A stretch of DNA of 64,000 bases from Daucus carota subsp. sativus (taxonomy: Eukaryota; Streptophyta; Magnoliopsida; Apiales; Apiaceae): positions 38,837,598-38,901,597 of the forward strand of contig NC_030385.2 of NCBI RefSeq assembly GCF_001625215.2, read 5' to 3'. How positions within the stretch are numbered: position 1 is the stretch's first letter; every line of letters starts with the position of its first letter. The notes under the pieces were generated by a model. It made no database searches, was not told the origin of the DNA, and worked only from the letters and a program-made list of their open reading frames with translations. Made by a program: the position numbers and the translations under genes. This document shows, piece by piece, positions 1-10,998 of the stretch.

Positions 1-182
1 CACCTACAATCCAATAGGAGTTGACTACCCAACTAAGATCAATACAACTGATCACAATTCCGCTCAGGCGTTGCCAATGCCATGACAACTATCAATGACT
101 TCGACCTTAGTTTTGACTTAAGTGATTCTGTACCGAATGATAACAATAATTTGACCATCATACTAGTAGTTTGAAAACTTAC

Positions 183-3100
183 AGTGAGCTGACGCCAAAA
201 TCCAGTGTTATTTAATCTGTTCCAGATTGGTAACTCCGAATGCTGCAGAAATTCTTGAAATATGGCGGCATATTTACAGGCAATTTTTGAAACATTTGGA
301 CAATTCAGAGGTTCTTCAACTGCTATCACACCCTCCCTAGAAGAATTTTAAGACTCTTACCAAAATAACATAATTAAAATTGAAAAAGCTTGAACTTATT
401 CCAAATACCTGAAATTTCCAAGCGAAAATCCAACAGTAACTTTAGCCTGTAAAGAATAGCCAACAGAGAATTCACACTTGTTTCGGTAACCACTAACAAG
501 TGGTGATTCAACTATACCTTCAAGCTTGCATGCAAGGCCACCTACAAAATTAATAAAGACCAACAACATTACTATTTGCCAGGTTGGTTCATATCATTAA
601 TTACATTCCTGTATGAAGTATGTTTATGATGGTATATTTGTGTGAACAAGAAATATGTTTCAGTAACGTGAATTCTAACATACAGTCCCGCTATCAAATT
701 GTTCAAGCATAATTGCCTCCCAACAAACTCATAACACACACACATATAACAGATTGATTGTCAAAATAAAACAAAAAAAACATCTCAGTTTCTCAGACTA
801 GTAAGAGCTGACCGATTTCCCTAGAATTAAGAATCCATTCTGGAAGTGAAACGCCATTTGGACATGCTTTACGTGCATTTCGAGTCTGCACATGGACAAC
901 AGGTGGGGGGTTTCATGTCAGCTCATGATAAACAGGAGGCAAATAACTTTCAAACTACACATATAACATATCAAAAAAAAAAAATCTGAGTTCCTAAATG
1001 AATTGAAAAACTTAAAAGAAGAATCATAACTAGTTTCTTAAGCATTTGAGTTAAAGAACTCTTCTTGTGCTCCAGCTGATCAACATAGGACATGTGAGCA
1101 AGTGGTGTCACTGAGTCACGTGCACTTCTACTCTTCGAGACTGTACTCTCCACAGTCATATTGTCATCATTAGAGTCAGTGTTATCAACACCAATAGAAG
1201 ATTTGGGGGCGTCCGAGTTTTCAGAAGTATTTTGAGTACTCTGTGGGAGAGAAATTTCCCCTGCTTTCCTTTTCTCATAGGCCCTCGGGGTGGCATCTAC
1301 AATCTTCAGATCCTTGTTCCCAATGGATTTGCCATTCAACTCCTGTAACAATATAAATGAGAAAAAAAAAAGCTACTACAAGTACGCTAGAGATGTTATT
1401 AACACGCCATTAGTTATACCTCAACTGCACTTTTCACTTGTTCAGCGGTCTCAAAACTCACAAATCCAACAAGCATGCCCTTCCTCTTCTTGGCTGATTT
1501 AAAGTGAACTCCCTGATATATATCAAATTTTATTAGTCTAATAGAACCTGAGTCTCTGTAATAGCTTACAGCTACTGAATGTCTGGATATAAGATTCGAC
1601 AAACTACAGCAAATATTACATTTAGAGAAATGACTAAAGTAGCCAATCAGATGTACCGTAAAGGAAATATATACTCAAAACTTTATGTATCAGGGTATAC
1701 CACAATGACTGCCGCTATTTAGCAAGTCCAGAAAGTTAATCCTTCATTTAGACAAATGATTGAGCTGATATCATTCTTAGAAAGTATCTATTTCGTAGAT
1801 TGCACAACCTAAATCATTGGAAAAATAATTTAAAGTTCTTTGCGGAAGACTCAAAAATGCACTGGGCCAACAGCCAAATAATATTGTTTTACTCTATTGT
1901 GATAAATGCATCACATCAAATCTGTGTTACTTTCTTATATGTGGTATGGCCTTCAACAGCCTATTATTATAATTAAATATGACATGGCCAGTAGGATTAG
2001 TATTATCTCCTTGCATAACAGGACGGTAACTATGAGAAAAAGTACATCTTTCATACATGATCCCCTGAACTACTAAGAACTGACGAGAATTGAAAAAGTT
2101 CAATTGTACTTGGTTCCAGTTCCTGTTTTGACTTTCATGATAACATCACAAGTTTGAAGGGCCATATGTCTCAAAGGCAGACATTGATCCATATATTTAA
2201 AGAAAAAGTCTTCTTCATATAGGGTGCATATATGTAAATATGCACTTCTTTTTTCTTTTATTATTACACTAATTACAAGAGTATGGAACTAAACGAGAAT
2301 ATATATTTTAGACAGATTATTTCTTCCTTCATGGCCTTCAAAATTATTCCCTCGTAAAGTGCTTACTATGCCCTCTTTTACTATCATAAAATAGTTAGAA
2401 CAATGTGATAACCTAAACAGAGCATCACAAACCGCATGCATCTTTAAGTCTGAAAACACCGTAAGAAAAGGAGTTCAAACTGACTCACAACTTGAATTTG
2501 AAAAGTAGTAATGAAATACTCCTTTTAGTTATTTTAGGGCCCCCGTCTAATTTACGTAATATATTTCCCACATTTTCCACTGCTTGCTTGGGCTACAAAT
2601 TAACTGATTAAATCAACAGAGAATCTTAGCAGTCAACTACAAAAAAAGGATACGACAAAGATAGTTGAATTTGGGAAAATGCTCTAGTGCCATACTCCAT
2701 CATCTCTTTGTCCTCCCTCCGCCGTCCACTTCCGCATTACTAATCCAAGTGAACAAATATCTCAGTCCCGTAACTGTTGTCACCTATGGCGCCAAATTTT
2801 GTCTGTATTCTCCTGACTTCTAATAGACTGGAACCAATTTTATCTAAATTCTAGAAAGAATCGAAATTGAGTAAGTCTGCACGATGGTGATAATGGCTGG
2901 TGTTCTGTTGTTCTATTTGGAGTAGCCACTGGAAGGACTACTTAATTGAGAAGAGGTGGTACTGAGAGTAAAATAAACAATGTAATATAGGAGCTTGGGT
3001 CTTGAGGGAGAGTCTTGGGCAACTAGTATGTATGAAGACCTGTCAATCATATCATGTCGTCCTTTCGTGTTTCGTGTACTTGAAGGTGAAACCCATATCC

Positions 3101-5823
3101 GACCCGTTTAGGATTCATGTACCTAATCTCAACCCCTTATCCATTTCGAAACGTATCATGTACTTTTCGTGTTCATTTAATATAAATATATTAATAAAAT
3201 TTATTCAAAATACTTTTTTATGTAGTATTTTATGGAATATATATTAAATATTTATATTTGCAAATAATTTGTACAAATTTAAAGATGTATCATGTATATG
3301 GCCATGGTTGTCACGTCGACAAGTCGAGTCAAGTCGATATAGGTCCAGCTTGTCGACTAGTCGGCTAGTCGTAGACTAGTCGAAAAGTTAATATAAATTA
3401 AATAAATATTATATATTAATTAAATAAATATTATATATATTAATATATATCTTATATAAATGGTTTCCTACAACAAAATTATACCACTCCAATTCTCATA
3501 TGTATATCAATCACAAAATAGATATGCTAATTACAAACATGTCTTTTTTTCCCCTTTCATGTACACACATTAACATACTGACTTATGCATACATAAAACA
3601 TACACAAAGATCTATAAACTTAAATTAACATGTTCATTATTGTTGATTTTGAGCAAGTTTATAATTATTTATTTTTTCATTTTAATTTTTGATTGAATTT
3701 TGCACTTGTCGACCGACTAGTCGACCAAGTCGACCGACTAGTCGACAATTCGCAAGTCGACCTCTCCAGTCGATTTTCTTTACCCGACTAGTCGACTAGT
3801 CGCGACTAGTCGAGCGCCGTGACAACAATGTATATGGCATTATATATATGTATGTGTGTGTGTGTAAATATATTTTTACATAACATATTTCTTACATAAT
3901 AAATATACTTATTTATTTAAAAATATATTTAAATCTATGCAATAAACATATTACATTAATTATTGTAAGTTATTACGGTGTTTGGAAAAGAAGTAGAAAT
4001 TGTAAAAAAAAAGCCAGCATTTTCTAAGTTATGCTCCGATAAAAATATTAATTATAGCCATAAATATTAATTCATAAAGACAGAATTCATGGTCTTTAGT
4101 AGCAATTCATAGAAATCCCATATAAAGAATGTATCCATATTTAATGTCAGGTTAGGATCTGGTAATGGGTTAGACTCACTGTCTCTTGATCAAAATTCAA
4201 TATGAGCATATACATAAAAATAACCCAAGTCTCTCCCTCGTGCCCCTTCATATACCACCTCTTTCCGCTTCCTGGTAATCGCCACCAGCCTACCATCATT
4301 GTTGACTTACTCAAATTTGTCACTATTCAAAAGATCAAAGAATTGACTCCAACCTAGCACATAATAAGAAGCTACTGAAGAAATTGGTGCCATGCTATAA
4401 ACAATTATGTTTAATATAGGTGAGATATTTTTTCCCCAACGTTAGAACTAGTTCAGTCGTCGTCATGGTCGAAGATTACAAAGTATTTTACTATTTTACC
4501 CCATCTTAATGAGTTGGTCTTTTATTATTATTTAAAAGTTGATTATATAAACATCTTGTAATCGTTGTAAGGTTTATGCCTCCTAGAATGAGAAGTAGTT
4601 CATTATGATGAAGTCGTATCAATGTAGATATACTACCGGTACTCTTTTTATTATCCGGATCAATTCTTTCTCCATGTCAAGATTTCAAATGCATTCACAC
4701 ATTTCTCTCCATATATTACGTAATTCATCAAAATAAAACAGTCCTGTAGCATCATAGGTTTCCTAGATATACAATAAGTATTCAATTTTAAGTAAGTTAG
4801 AACGTTATATTGAATAATAACTCCATCAACTATCCCTGTTGATGGACCCTATGATTATAATATTAAATTTGAAAGGAAAATAATGTGAAAAAGGTGCAAA
4901 AGAGTGTGAATAAAGAGGAATCTAAACATTTCATTGTTAAAATCAAAATGAGGAATGGTTAGCCATTGCTTAAAAATAAGAAAAGGAGTGAGTATCCTAA
5001 CGTTTCAAAGAATGGTTAGGATCCTATTGAAGTAATGTTTTACATCATACTACTAAAAATTATAACTTAGGAAATCGTAATGCTAATCTCTTGGAGATGC
5101 TCTCATAGCAATACTTATGAACAACTTTTTGATAAAAAAATAAAAAGTTCTAAGCATATTAATTTAGATATTAATAAATTTGAAATATTCAAAAAATTTA
5201 ACGAACAATAATATATACAAATCCAAGTCATGCTCAGACTACAACTTATAAATTAAACATACACTACATACTATATTGTTATATGCATTAATTCAAAAGT
5301 AATACGGAGAAACATATTCACTTACATTATCAGTAAGGAAGCTGCGTAAATTATCAGAACTCCACCTCATCGGCAAATTAATTAAACACTTCTCCAACAC
5401 ATTGTCAGAACAGCAATCCTCTCCAATCGCCTCGGTAATCGAAACCTCATCAGTTCCTCTCTTGACCTCTACACTCTCCCCGTTCTCAACCTTCATCTTC
5501 TTCCCCCTCTCGGATGTCGGGTCCCACGTGTTATCCGGCCGTTGTCTCAGCTCCTCTTCGCTATGCGCATATCGACACGTCTCGCCGTGGCTACACTCAC
5601 CACCTGTTCGACGAAAGTACGAGCACAAACTCGTTTTCCACAGCGGGTGCTTTGACTTTTCCGGCGGTGGTGGGGTCGGGGCGGAGTCGGGTTCGGGTTG
5701 TTTGCGCTTCTCGCCGGGTTCGGGTACGGGGGCGGGTGGTTGGGTGGACTCGGGTTCGGGTTGTGCCGGCGGTGCTGGTGGGGAGACAATTGGTTGGTCG
5801 GAGATGGAATCCTGGCCGTCCAT
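183..5823 (-). CDS. TRMT2A-like tRNA (uracil-5-)-methyltransferase, CCCH zinc finger type (5' part)
   Basis: Six exons are readable: 5326-5823, 1420-1512, 1031-1342, 813-885, 409-541 and 183-336. All phases agree, giving 421 codons, and the gene runs off the window below base 183. The start at 5823 opens a Pro/Glu-rich leader. A CCCH finger follows at residues 67-87 (C-X9-C-X5-C-X3-H), then an RRM-like fold at about 145-220 spanning exons 1-3, then the motif ARKACPNG and the start of the TRAM/methyltransferase region (VEEPLNCPNVSKIACKYA). The order matches plant zinc finger CCCH protein 24 (Arabidopsis At2g28450 type), homologues of TRMT2A, which makes 5-methyluridine in tRNA. The SAM-binding and catalytic cysteine regions are outside the window, so activity is inferred from family. 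The first intron is 3.8 kb and carries a hAT-like element. The family assignment is strong; exon ends rest on consensus sites. Confidence 0.88.
3303..3830. mobile_element. hAT-type non-autonomous element with GTCGAC/TAGTCG arms
   Basis: A 528-bp element lies in intron 1 of the TRMT2A-like gene. It is flanked by a perfect 8-bp direct repeat TATATGGC (3295-3302 and 3831-3838). Its ends are inverted: CATGGTTGTCACG on the left and the complement of CATTGTTGTCACG on the right (12 of 13). Both subterminal arms (3310-3385 and 3705-3820) are packed with repeats of GTCGAC and GACTAGTCG; the middle is AT-rich with no ORF. An 8-bp duplication with ends starting CA fits the hAT superfamily. Confidence 0.85.
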
Positions 5824-5985
5824 TGGAGACTTAGGGTTTAGAGTTTGAGATGGGAGAGCAAGGGCGGAGACTGGCGTCAGGTTACGGGGGTTTATGGTTT
5901 TGGAGATTACGCATGTATCCTGTTATTTACTTATTTAATTACATTAATATATCATTAAATTATTGTTTTAATAAAATACAGCGTT

Positions 5986-6535
5986 TGTCTAACCTGTGCC
6001 CTCAAGGCACATTTATTGTATTTTGTTTTTATGCACAGGGCACTAGTACCATTGTTAATGTATTAATTACTGATTAGAAAATTCAAATGTTCACATCTAT
6101 CAAGAAAACTTGATAAGTACTTATTTCATTTACTTTTGTATTGTATTATATTTTTATTATTTATATTATTTAATAATATTAAAATAATAAAAAAAATCAT
6201 ACATTTGCTATTAAATATAAAATTGGTTGATTTAGTTAGGAGGCTGATTTTAATTAGAAAATTAATGTATATGCAGGGGGGCTTGTTATTATTTGTGGGT
6301 TGAGATCAATTAAAATTTGTTTTATACTCGATTAAAATTTAATAAAAAAATTATCTTATAATCCCCACATTTTTTGAAATAAAATAATATTTTGTCATAA
6401 GTATAAAATTTGAAAGATAAGTTATAAATAGATATATAATTAGTATATATACACATAGACTGATACTTATGCAAGTCAAAAGAATATTTAATGATGATAA
6501 TTATGACTTGTCCTGTGCCCTGAGGGCGTTAGACA
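5986..6535. mobile_element. Probable inverted-repeat DNA transposon remnant
   Basis: The ends are imperfect inverted repeats. The left end reads TGTCTAAC followed by TGTGCCCTCAAGGCAC. The reverse complement of the right end reads TGTCTAAC followed by GCCCTCAGGGCAC. The interior of about 500 bp is AT-rich with no ORF. No clear target-site duplication flanks it, so the superfamily is open (Mutator-like is a guess). Confidence 0.45.
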
Positions 6536-7939
6536 TTCCGTAAAATATATACTTACATAATTGTAGATTATTGATTTTTGGGACAAAAAATACAAGGATG
6601 GAGATTGTGATAAAAAAATGTATAATCTTCATAATAAAAGTTGAGTAACAAAAGTTAAATTATATTGTAACATTATAATTTTGGTTCATTAAATCATATC
6701 ATAATATATATAGTTATGAAAACTAATTAGGATAGACAAAATTTATACATATGCATGTATATAACTTCTTTAGAATAGTTGATAATATAACCATTGTATC
6801 AATTAATAATTAATTATATCATTGATATTATATTCTAACAATATAATTTAGTGAAGTTATTGTAATTGTGACGATTAGTCGATTATTTGAGTATTGGTCA
6901 TTCAAAAAGACGTATCTTAGAGATAACGTGAACTCAGATTATAATGAATTTGTGGTCGTATAATGACGGATGATATACATATTGAGACTGACGTACGTTC
7001 AGTGTTCTATTTTCAAGAAAGTAAAAGAACGACGATCATGATATTACTTGATTTTTGATAAATCCGATTGGCAACGATATATAAAAACGATCAAGTCAGG
7101 AGTATAAAATAAGTCAAACAATATCATTATCTGATAAAGCTGATTGACAATAATATATTAGAATAAATGGTTGAGTTAGGGACTCAATTGTATAAAATGG
7201 ATCAAATGTTGATGTTTTTCTTATGTACAAGTAAATGCACATATATGTTTTGTCAAGAAGCAAGTACACATATAGTTATAATACACTTATGCACAGTAGA
7301 TCCGTTATATTAGCTTATATGTCTTATAAATTAGCATCTATTCTAATAATTTTCGGGATGAGTCAGAGTCGAACTCGGGTGTCTCAGAACAACAGAAGAT
7401 AAACCCACTATTGGGTTATCCAATGCGTGTAAGATCTTAAAATGATCATAAATAAAAGTATTTTGATTATGAGCCACAGTGTTATGATCATGTACATAGT
7501 GAAAGATCAATGTAATGTGATTATTAAAAAATTTAAACTTTAAAATTTCAAGTTGTCCGAATTCAATCCGACAATTGTTGAAGTGGATATTTGGATTTAA
7601 ATATTTTTGAATCTGGGAAAAATAAAAATCTGAACGTAGATTTGATTTGAATTCGGACCAACATGCCTGACCCGATTGTTACACGTACTTTATAACAGCA
7701 GAGTGCACAATAATGGGATGGCAGTTTTACCCGACCCGATGGATACCCGACCAGTTCCGACCCGATTGCGTCGACCCGAACCCGATTTTTTTGGATTTGG
7801 ATCCGGATCTGGATCTTATTTTTGGACCCGAAAAAGTTTTGGATCTGAATCTGGATCTCAGATATTCCGAACCGAGACCCGACCCGAAACCCGATTTAAA
7901 CCCGATTCGAACCCGAACCCGATACAAAATAATATATAC

Positions 7940-7950
<11 letters not shown>

Positions 7951-7970
<20 letters not shown>
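7951..7970. repeat. (GA)n microsatellite
   Basis: Ten uninterrupted GA units, directly following a TA-rich tract and abutting the nested element that starts at about 7969. Confidence 0.9.
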
Positions 7971-7971
<1 letters not shown>

Positions 7972-8378
7972 TTAAGTTCTATGGAGTACAAAAAAATTGG
8001 AGTATTGGAGTACAAAGTTTGATAAAATGTAATCTAGTCATCTAAATTTCAATTTTTTTTGTCCAATAATATTTGTAAATATTTGACAACCTGCACATTA
8101 TGTTCTGCGACATAAACATCGTGATCAAATGGTAAAATAATTACTTTTATAAATCATAGGACTCTATGTTCTGCAATAAATTGCAGAACAATAATCTTAA
8201 TACTTGTTAAAATTGAAAGATATTAATGATTAATTGACAATTATGTGCAAGACAACTTATAAATGATAGATTATATCAAAATTTAGATAATCAAATATAT
8301 TATATAGGATCAAACTAAAAAATTATGATCTGTACTCCAATACTCCAATGTTTTTATGTACTCCATAGAACTTAACAC
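7969..8378. mobile_element. Nested inverted-repeat element with AAGTTCTATGGAGTAC ends
   Basis: The left end GTTAAGTTCTATGGAGTACA continues into ATTGGAGTATTGGAGTACA. The complement of the right end repeats this over about 45 bases with a few changes. It sits between a GA microsatellite (7951-7970) and a TA tract, inside the older 7711-8895 element. The AAGTTCTATG terminus recurs in the element at 23836-24231, suggesting one family. Confidence 0.6.
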
Positions 8379-9545
8379 TATATATATATACATATATGTT
8401 AATAGTAAAGTATATATATTGAAATATTATGAATTATTATGTATGAATATTAACGTTTTACTTGATTTTATATTTTTAATATAGAATTTATATTTATTTC
8501 ATCAATATTTTATTATTCTCAATTATTGCGCATTAAAAAATCTAAATACAATAAAAAAAATAAAATATAAATGATAAGTTGAATGATTGCATGCAATTGA
8601 GTTAACATGTTTCACATGTTTATTGTAATAAATGAAGCCTGTAATATCTTTTTTTATATTTCAAAAGTAAAAAAAAAAATCCATAATCACATTTTTTATA
8701 GATATATAATTTTTAATTTATATTTAATTTTATTTTTTTAAATACCCGAATTTGATCCGAACCCGAAAATACCCGGCGGATCGGATCTGGATCTTCATTT
8801 TTCGGTCCCAGACCCGGATCCGGACCCGACCCAAAATATTATGAATCGGGTCTGGATCTTAGGAAACCCGACCGATCTGACCCGTTGCCATCCTTGTGCT
8901 GGAGTCAACGGTAATGGTTTTGATCACAACCGAGTCCAACTGAGTCAACAATCTCAATAATACCGAGTTCAACTAAATCTACCCGCCCTCCACGAACTCG
9001 CCACGTGTCCAAAATAAGTCAGCAATTAATCCACGCACTCTTACCCCATGTTCTTCATTAAACCCCTCCCCATATCACCCGCTCCTCAACTCACAAGTCA
9101 CAACTCTCTATCTTCAGATCTAATCTCCATCTTCAAATATACTCTAACTCTAATTTACTCACACCCATGTAAAATTTCCCAATTAATTCCATCCAATTGT
9201 GTTTGTGATAATGTAGGGTTCTTGATTTGGGTTTGCTGGTCGGGTCAGAAATGGATCCGAATTTGTTGAAGTGGAGAAGGGTTCCAAAAAAAGCGTGGTT
9301 AGGGGGTCAAAATTCAATGGGGTTGCTCGTGGGTGGGAATCACACCTCCTCCAGGTTTTGTACTCGTTAGTTTGTGATTTGTATGTATTTTGTGTGTATA
9401 TTCAGCTGATTCTCGTGGTAAAAATTGAATCTTGATCACTGTTTTTAAGTATACTGGGATAAAAATTGAATCTTGATTACTATTTTTGAGTATATTGTGT
9501 TGGGTTTTGGAGGGTTTAAGAGATTTGGGGTATTGGGAAGTGGGG

Positions 9546-10958
9546 ATGGATTTTAAGGTTTTGCAATGGCAGATTCTTCGTGGGTCGTTGGCGAAAAGGT
9601 TGTTTATGAGGGCTTTGTTGTTTACATTAGCTATGGGAATCATTTCGTTTGTTCAAATGAGTAATGATATTCGAAAAGGGGGGCTGGTTTTGTTGGAATC
9701 TGGTGATTGTGAATTGGATGTTGGTGTATCGGATTTGGATGTGGATGTAACTGGGTATTGGAAGCCTGGGTTTTCAACTATGTTTGAGTTTTTTGGGGGT
9801 TCAGTGAGGAAGAAAGAGCGTAAGGATTTGAGCAGGAGTGTGTTTAAGGAGTTGATGGCGAAGAAGATGTTGGATACTCGTGCTAGAGCGCTTTGCGTTG
9901 GGGAGGGATCGGATTTGACTGCCTTATTATTGCAAGAAATGGGACTCTCTGATGCGGTGGGTGTTCATAGCCACCCATTCTTCTCATTGTGGAAGAAAAG
10001 ATTTGTGTATGAGCTTGGTTTTGAAGATAATTCTTTCGATTTTGTATTCTCGAGAGATGTCGATAGGGTATCTGTTCCAGCTCTTCTCGTGCTAGAGATT
10101 GAGCGTGTTTTACGTCCAGGTGGTATTGGCGCAATGCTCATTGGTACGTCAGCTTCCTATTCGGGTAGCTCAGTACGGTCTGCTACACCTGTCTCGTCAT
10201 TTTTAAAGAGCTCTAGTATTGTGAGTGTATGTGGAATTGGCTCATTTAAACTTGTCACATTTAAGAAAAGATTTGACAATGTTGCTCTATTCGAGCATTA
10301 CCGGCTTCCTAACAAGTGCCCGTCAATTACAAATAACAAACCGTTTATGAAGTACATGGAGCCTCTAGCAATCAACCAATTGGGACAGCTAGAAAGTGAA
10401 ATATCGTACTTATCTAAATTCATGAATGTTTCCTCAAGAAAGAGAGTGGTCTATATTAATGTTGGGGCCGGGGAGTTGGTCAACTCTAGTATAACAGAAA
10501 TCTTAGAGCCAAATTACCATGTTCCGCTGCAAACTGTAGAAATGTACGTTCTTGATCACAATGCTTCCGCTCTCTCATTATATGTGCAGAAGGCGGGTAT
10601 TACTTTTGTTTACCATCCGGATCTTGTTGGTTATACAGTTCCTCAACTTGTATCAGATGAAGAATTGAGTGCACCTCATGAGGTAGATGAATTTGAATTT
10701 ATTCGTTGGTTCAAAGAAACGATAACAGAAGATGACTTTGTGATCCTTATGATGACTGCACAAGCGGCAGAACTGAAAATTCTCTTCGAATTGTTTGAAA
10801 GCGGAGCAATATGCCATGTTGATGAACTCTTTATTCAATGCTCTGATACTGCAGACTGCAAAGATAGTGTATGTGGGGACTGCAGAAGCCTCTTTAGAGG
10901 TCTCAGAAATGGGGGTGTCTTTTCCCATCAGTGGTGGGAGCCTGAAACTCTCTTCTAA
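9546..10958 (+). CDS. Plant SAM-dependent methyltransferase-like membrane protein
   Basis: An intronless frame of 470 residues. I start it at the ATG at 9546 (MDFKVLQWQILRGS) rather than the in-frame ATG at 9486, because the charged WQILRGSLAKRL start followed by a hydrophobic helix (about residues 22-37) is how I remember plant homologues beginning. A methyltransferase-11-like core is visible: RALCVGEG at 114-121 (motif I position), NSFDFVFSRDVDR further on, and VLRPGGIGAMLIG at 188-200. The C-terminal half (INVGAGELVNSS, DELFIQC, Cys-rich CKDSVCGDC, HQWWEPETLF) is conserved in an uncharacterised plant family with an annotated C-terminal domain of unknown function. The substrate is unknown. 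The first helix suggests a Golgi or ER type II membrane protein; this is inference. Confidence 0.82.
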   Translation: MDFKVLQWQILRGSLAKRLFMRALLFTLAMGIISFVQMSNDIRKGGLVLLESGDCELDVGVSDLDVDVTGYWKPGFSTMFEFFGGSVRKKERKDLSRSVFKELMAKKMLDTRARALCVGEGSDLTALLLQEMGLSDAVGVHSHPFFSLWKKRFVYELGFEDNSFDFVFSRDVDRVSVPALLVLEIERVLRPGGIGAMLIGTSASYSGSSVRSATPVSSFLKSSSIVSVCGIGSFKLVTFKKRFDNVALFEHYRLPNKCPSITNNKPFMKYMEPLAINQLGQLESEISYLSKFMNVSSRKRVVYINVGAGELVNSSITEILEPNYHVPLQTVEMYVLDHNASALSLYVQKAGITFVYHPDLVGYTVPQLVSDEELSAPHEVDEFEFIRWFKETITEDDFVILMMTAQAAELKILFELFESGAICHVDELFIQCSDTADCKDSVCGDCRSLFRGLRNGGVFSHQWWEPETLF

Positions 10959-10998
10959 AGGAAACGGTGCCTTGGGGGAGCCTAAAACTCTCTTCTGA
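10938..10998 (+). repeat. Short direct repeat around the stop codon of the methyltransferase-like gene
   Basis: The last codons GAGCCTGAAACTCTCTTC plus stop (10938-10958) recur 40 bases downstream as GAGCCTAAAACTCTCTTC plus TGA (10978-10998), in a different frame. It looks like a small duplication of the coding end into the 3' UTR, with no effect on the protein. Confidence 0.75.

Larger units (their letters stand above)
7711..8895. mobile_element. Degenerate hAT-like element with CCCGACCC-rich ends
   Basis: The left end carries GGGATGGCAGTTTTACCCGA and the complement of the right end carries GGATGGCAACGGGTCAG. The inner arms (7730-7925 and 8750-8885) are rich in ACCCGA and GATCTGGAT units in opposite orientation. 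The GGATGGCA-type terminus resembles common plant hAT ends. No 8-bp duplication could be matched, so the element is old or the boundaries are off by some bases. Another element is nested near 7969-8378. Confidence 0.5.
5824..9545. other. Intergenic spacer between the TRMT2A-like and methyltransferase-like genes
   Basis: This is the presumably shared promoter region of two divergent genes. It is AT-rich and dominated by inverted-repeat elements (5986-6535, and 7711-8895 with a nested element). Short ORFs around 7.7-7.95 kb translate the CCCGACCC-type repeat in the element arm and are not genes. The last 600 bases before 9546 are less AT-biased and probably hold the promoter and 5' UTR; no TATA box could be assigned. 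Confidence 0.6.

Noticed and set aside
5402-5848. Long plus-strand ORFs over the first exon of the TRMT2A-like gene
   Set aside because: They are antisense shadows of the GC-rich Pro/Glu-coding exon; the minus strand carries the recognisable CCCH finger.
7355-7440. tRNA-like words (CGAACTCGGG and GGGTTATCC) suggesting a tRNA gene
   Set aside because: No full cloverleaf could be drawn, and no A and B boxes at correct spacing were found; at most it is an old tRNA-derived relic.
7676-8045. Overlapping ORFs rich in D-P-D-L and R-P-E-P residues
   Set aside because: They translate the CCCGACCC and GGATCTGGAT repeats of a transposon arm and have no family features.
9048-9269. Plus-strand ORF upstream of the methyltransferase-like gene
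   Set aside because: No domain is recognisable, and it falls in the probable 5' UTR/promoter of the downstream gene.
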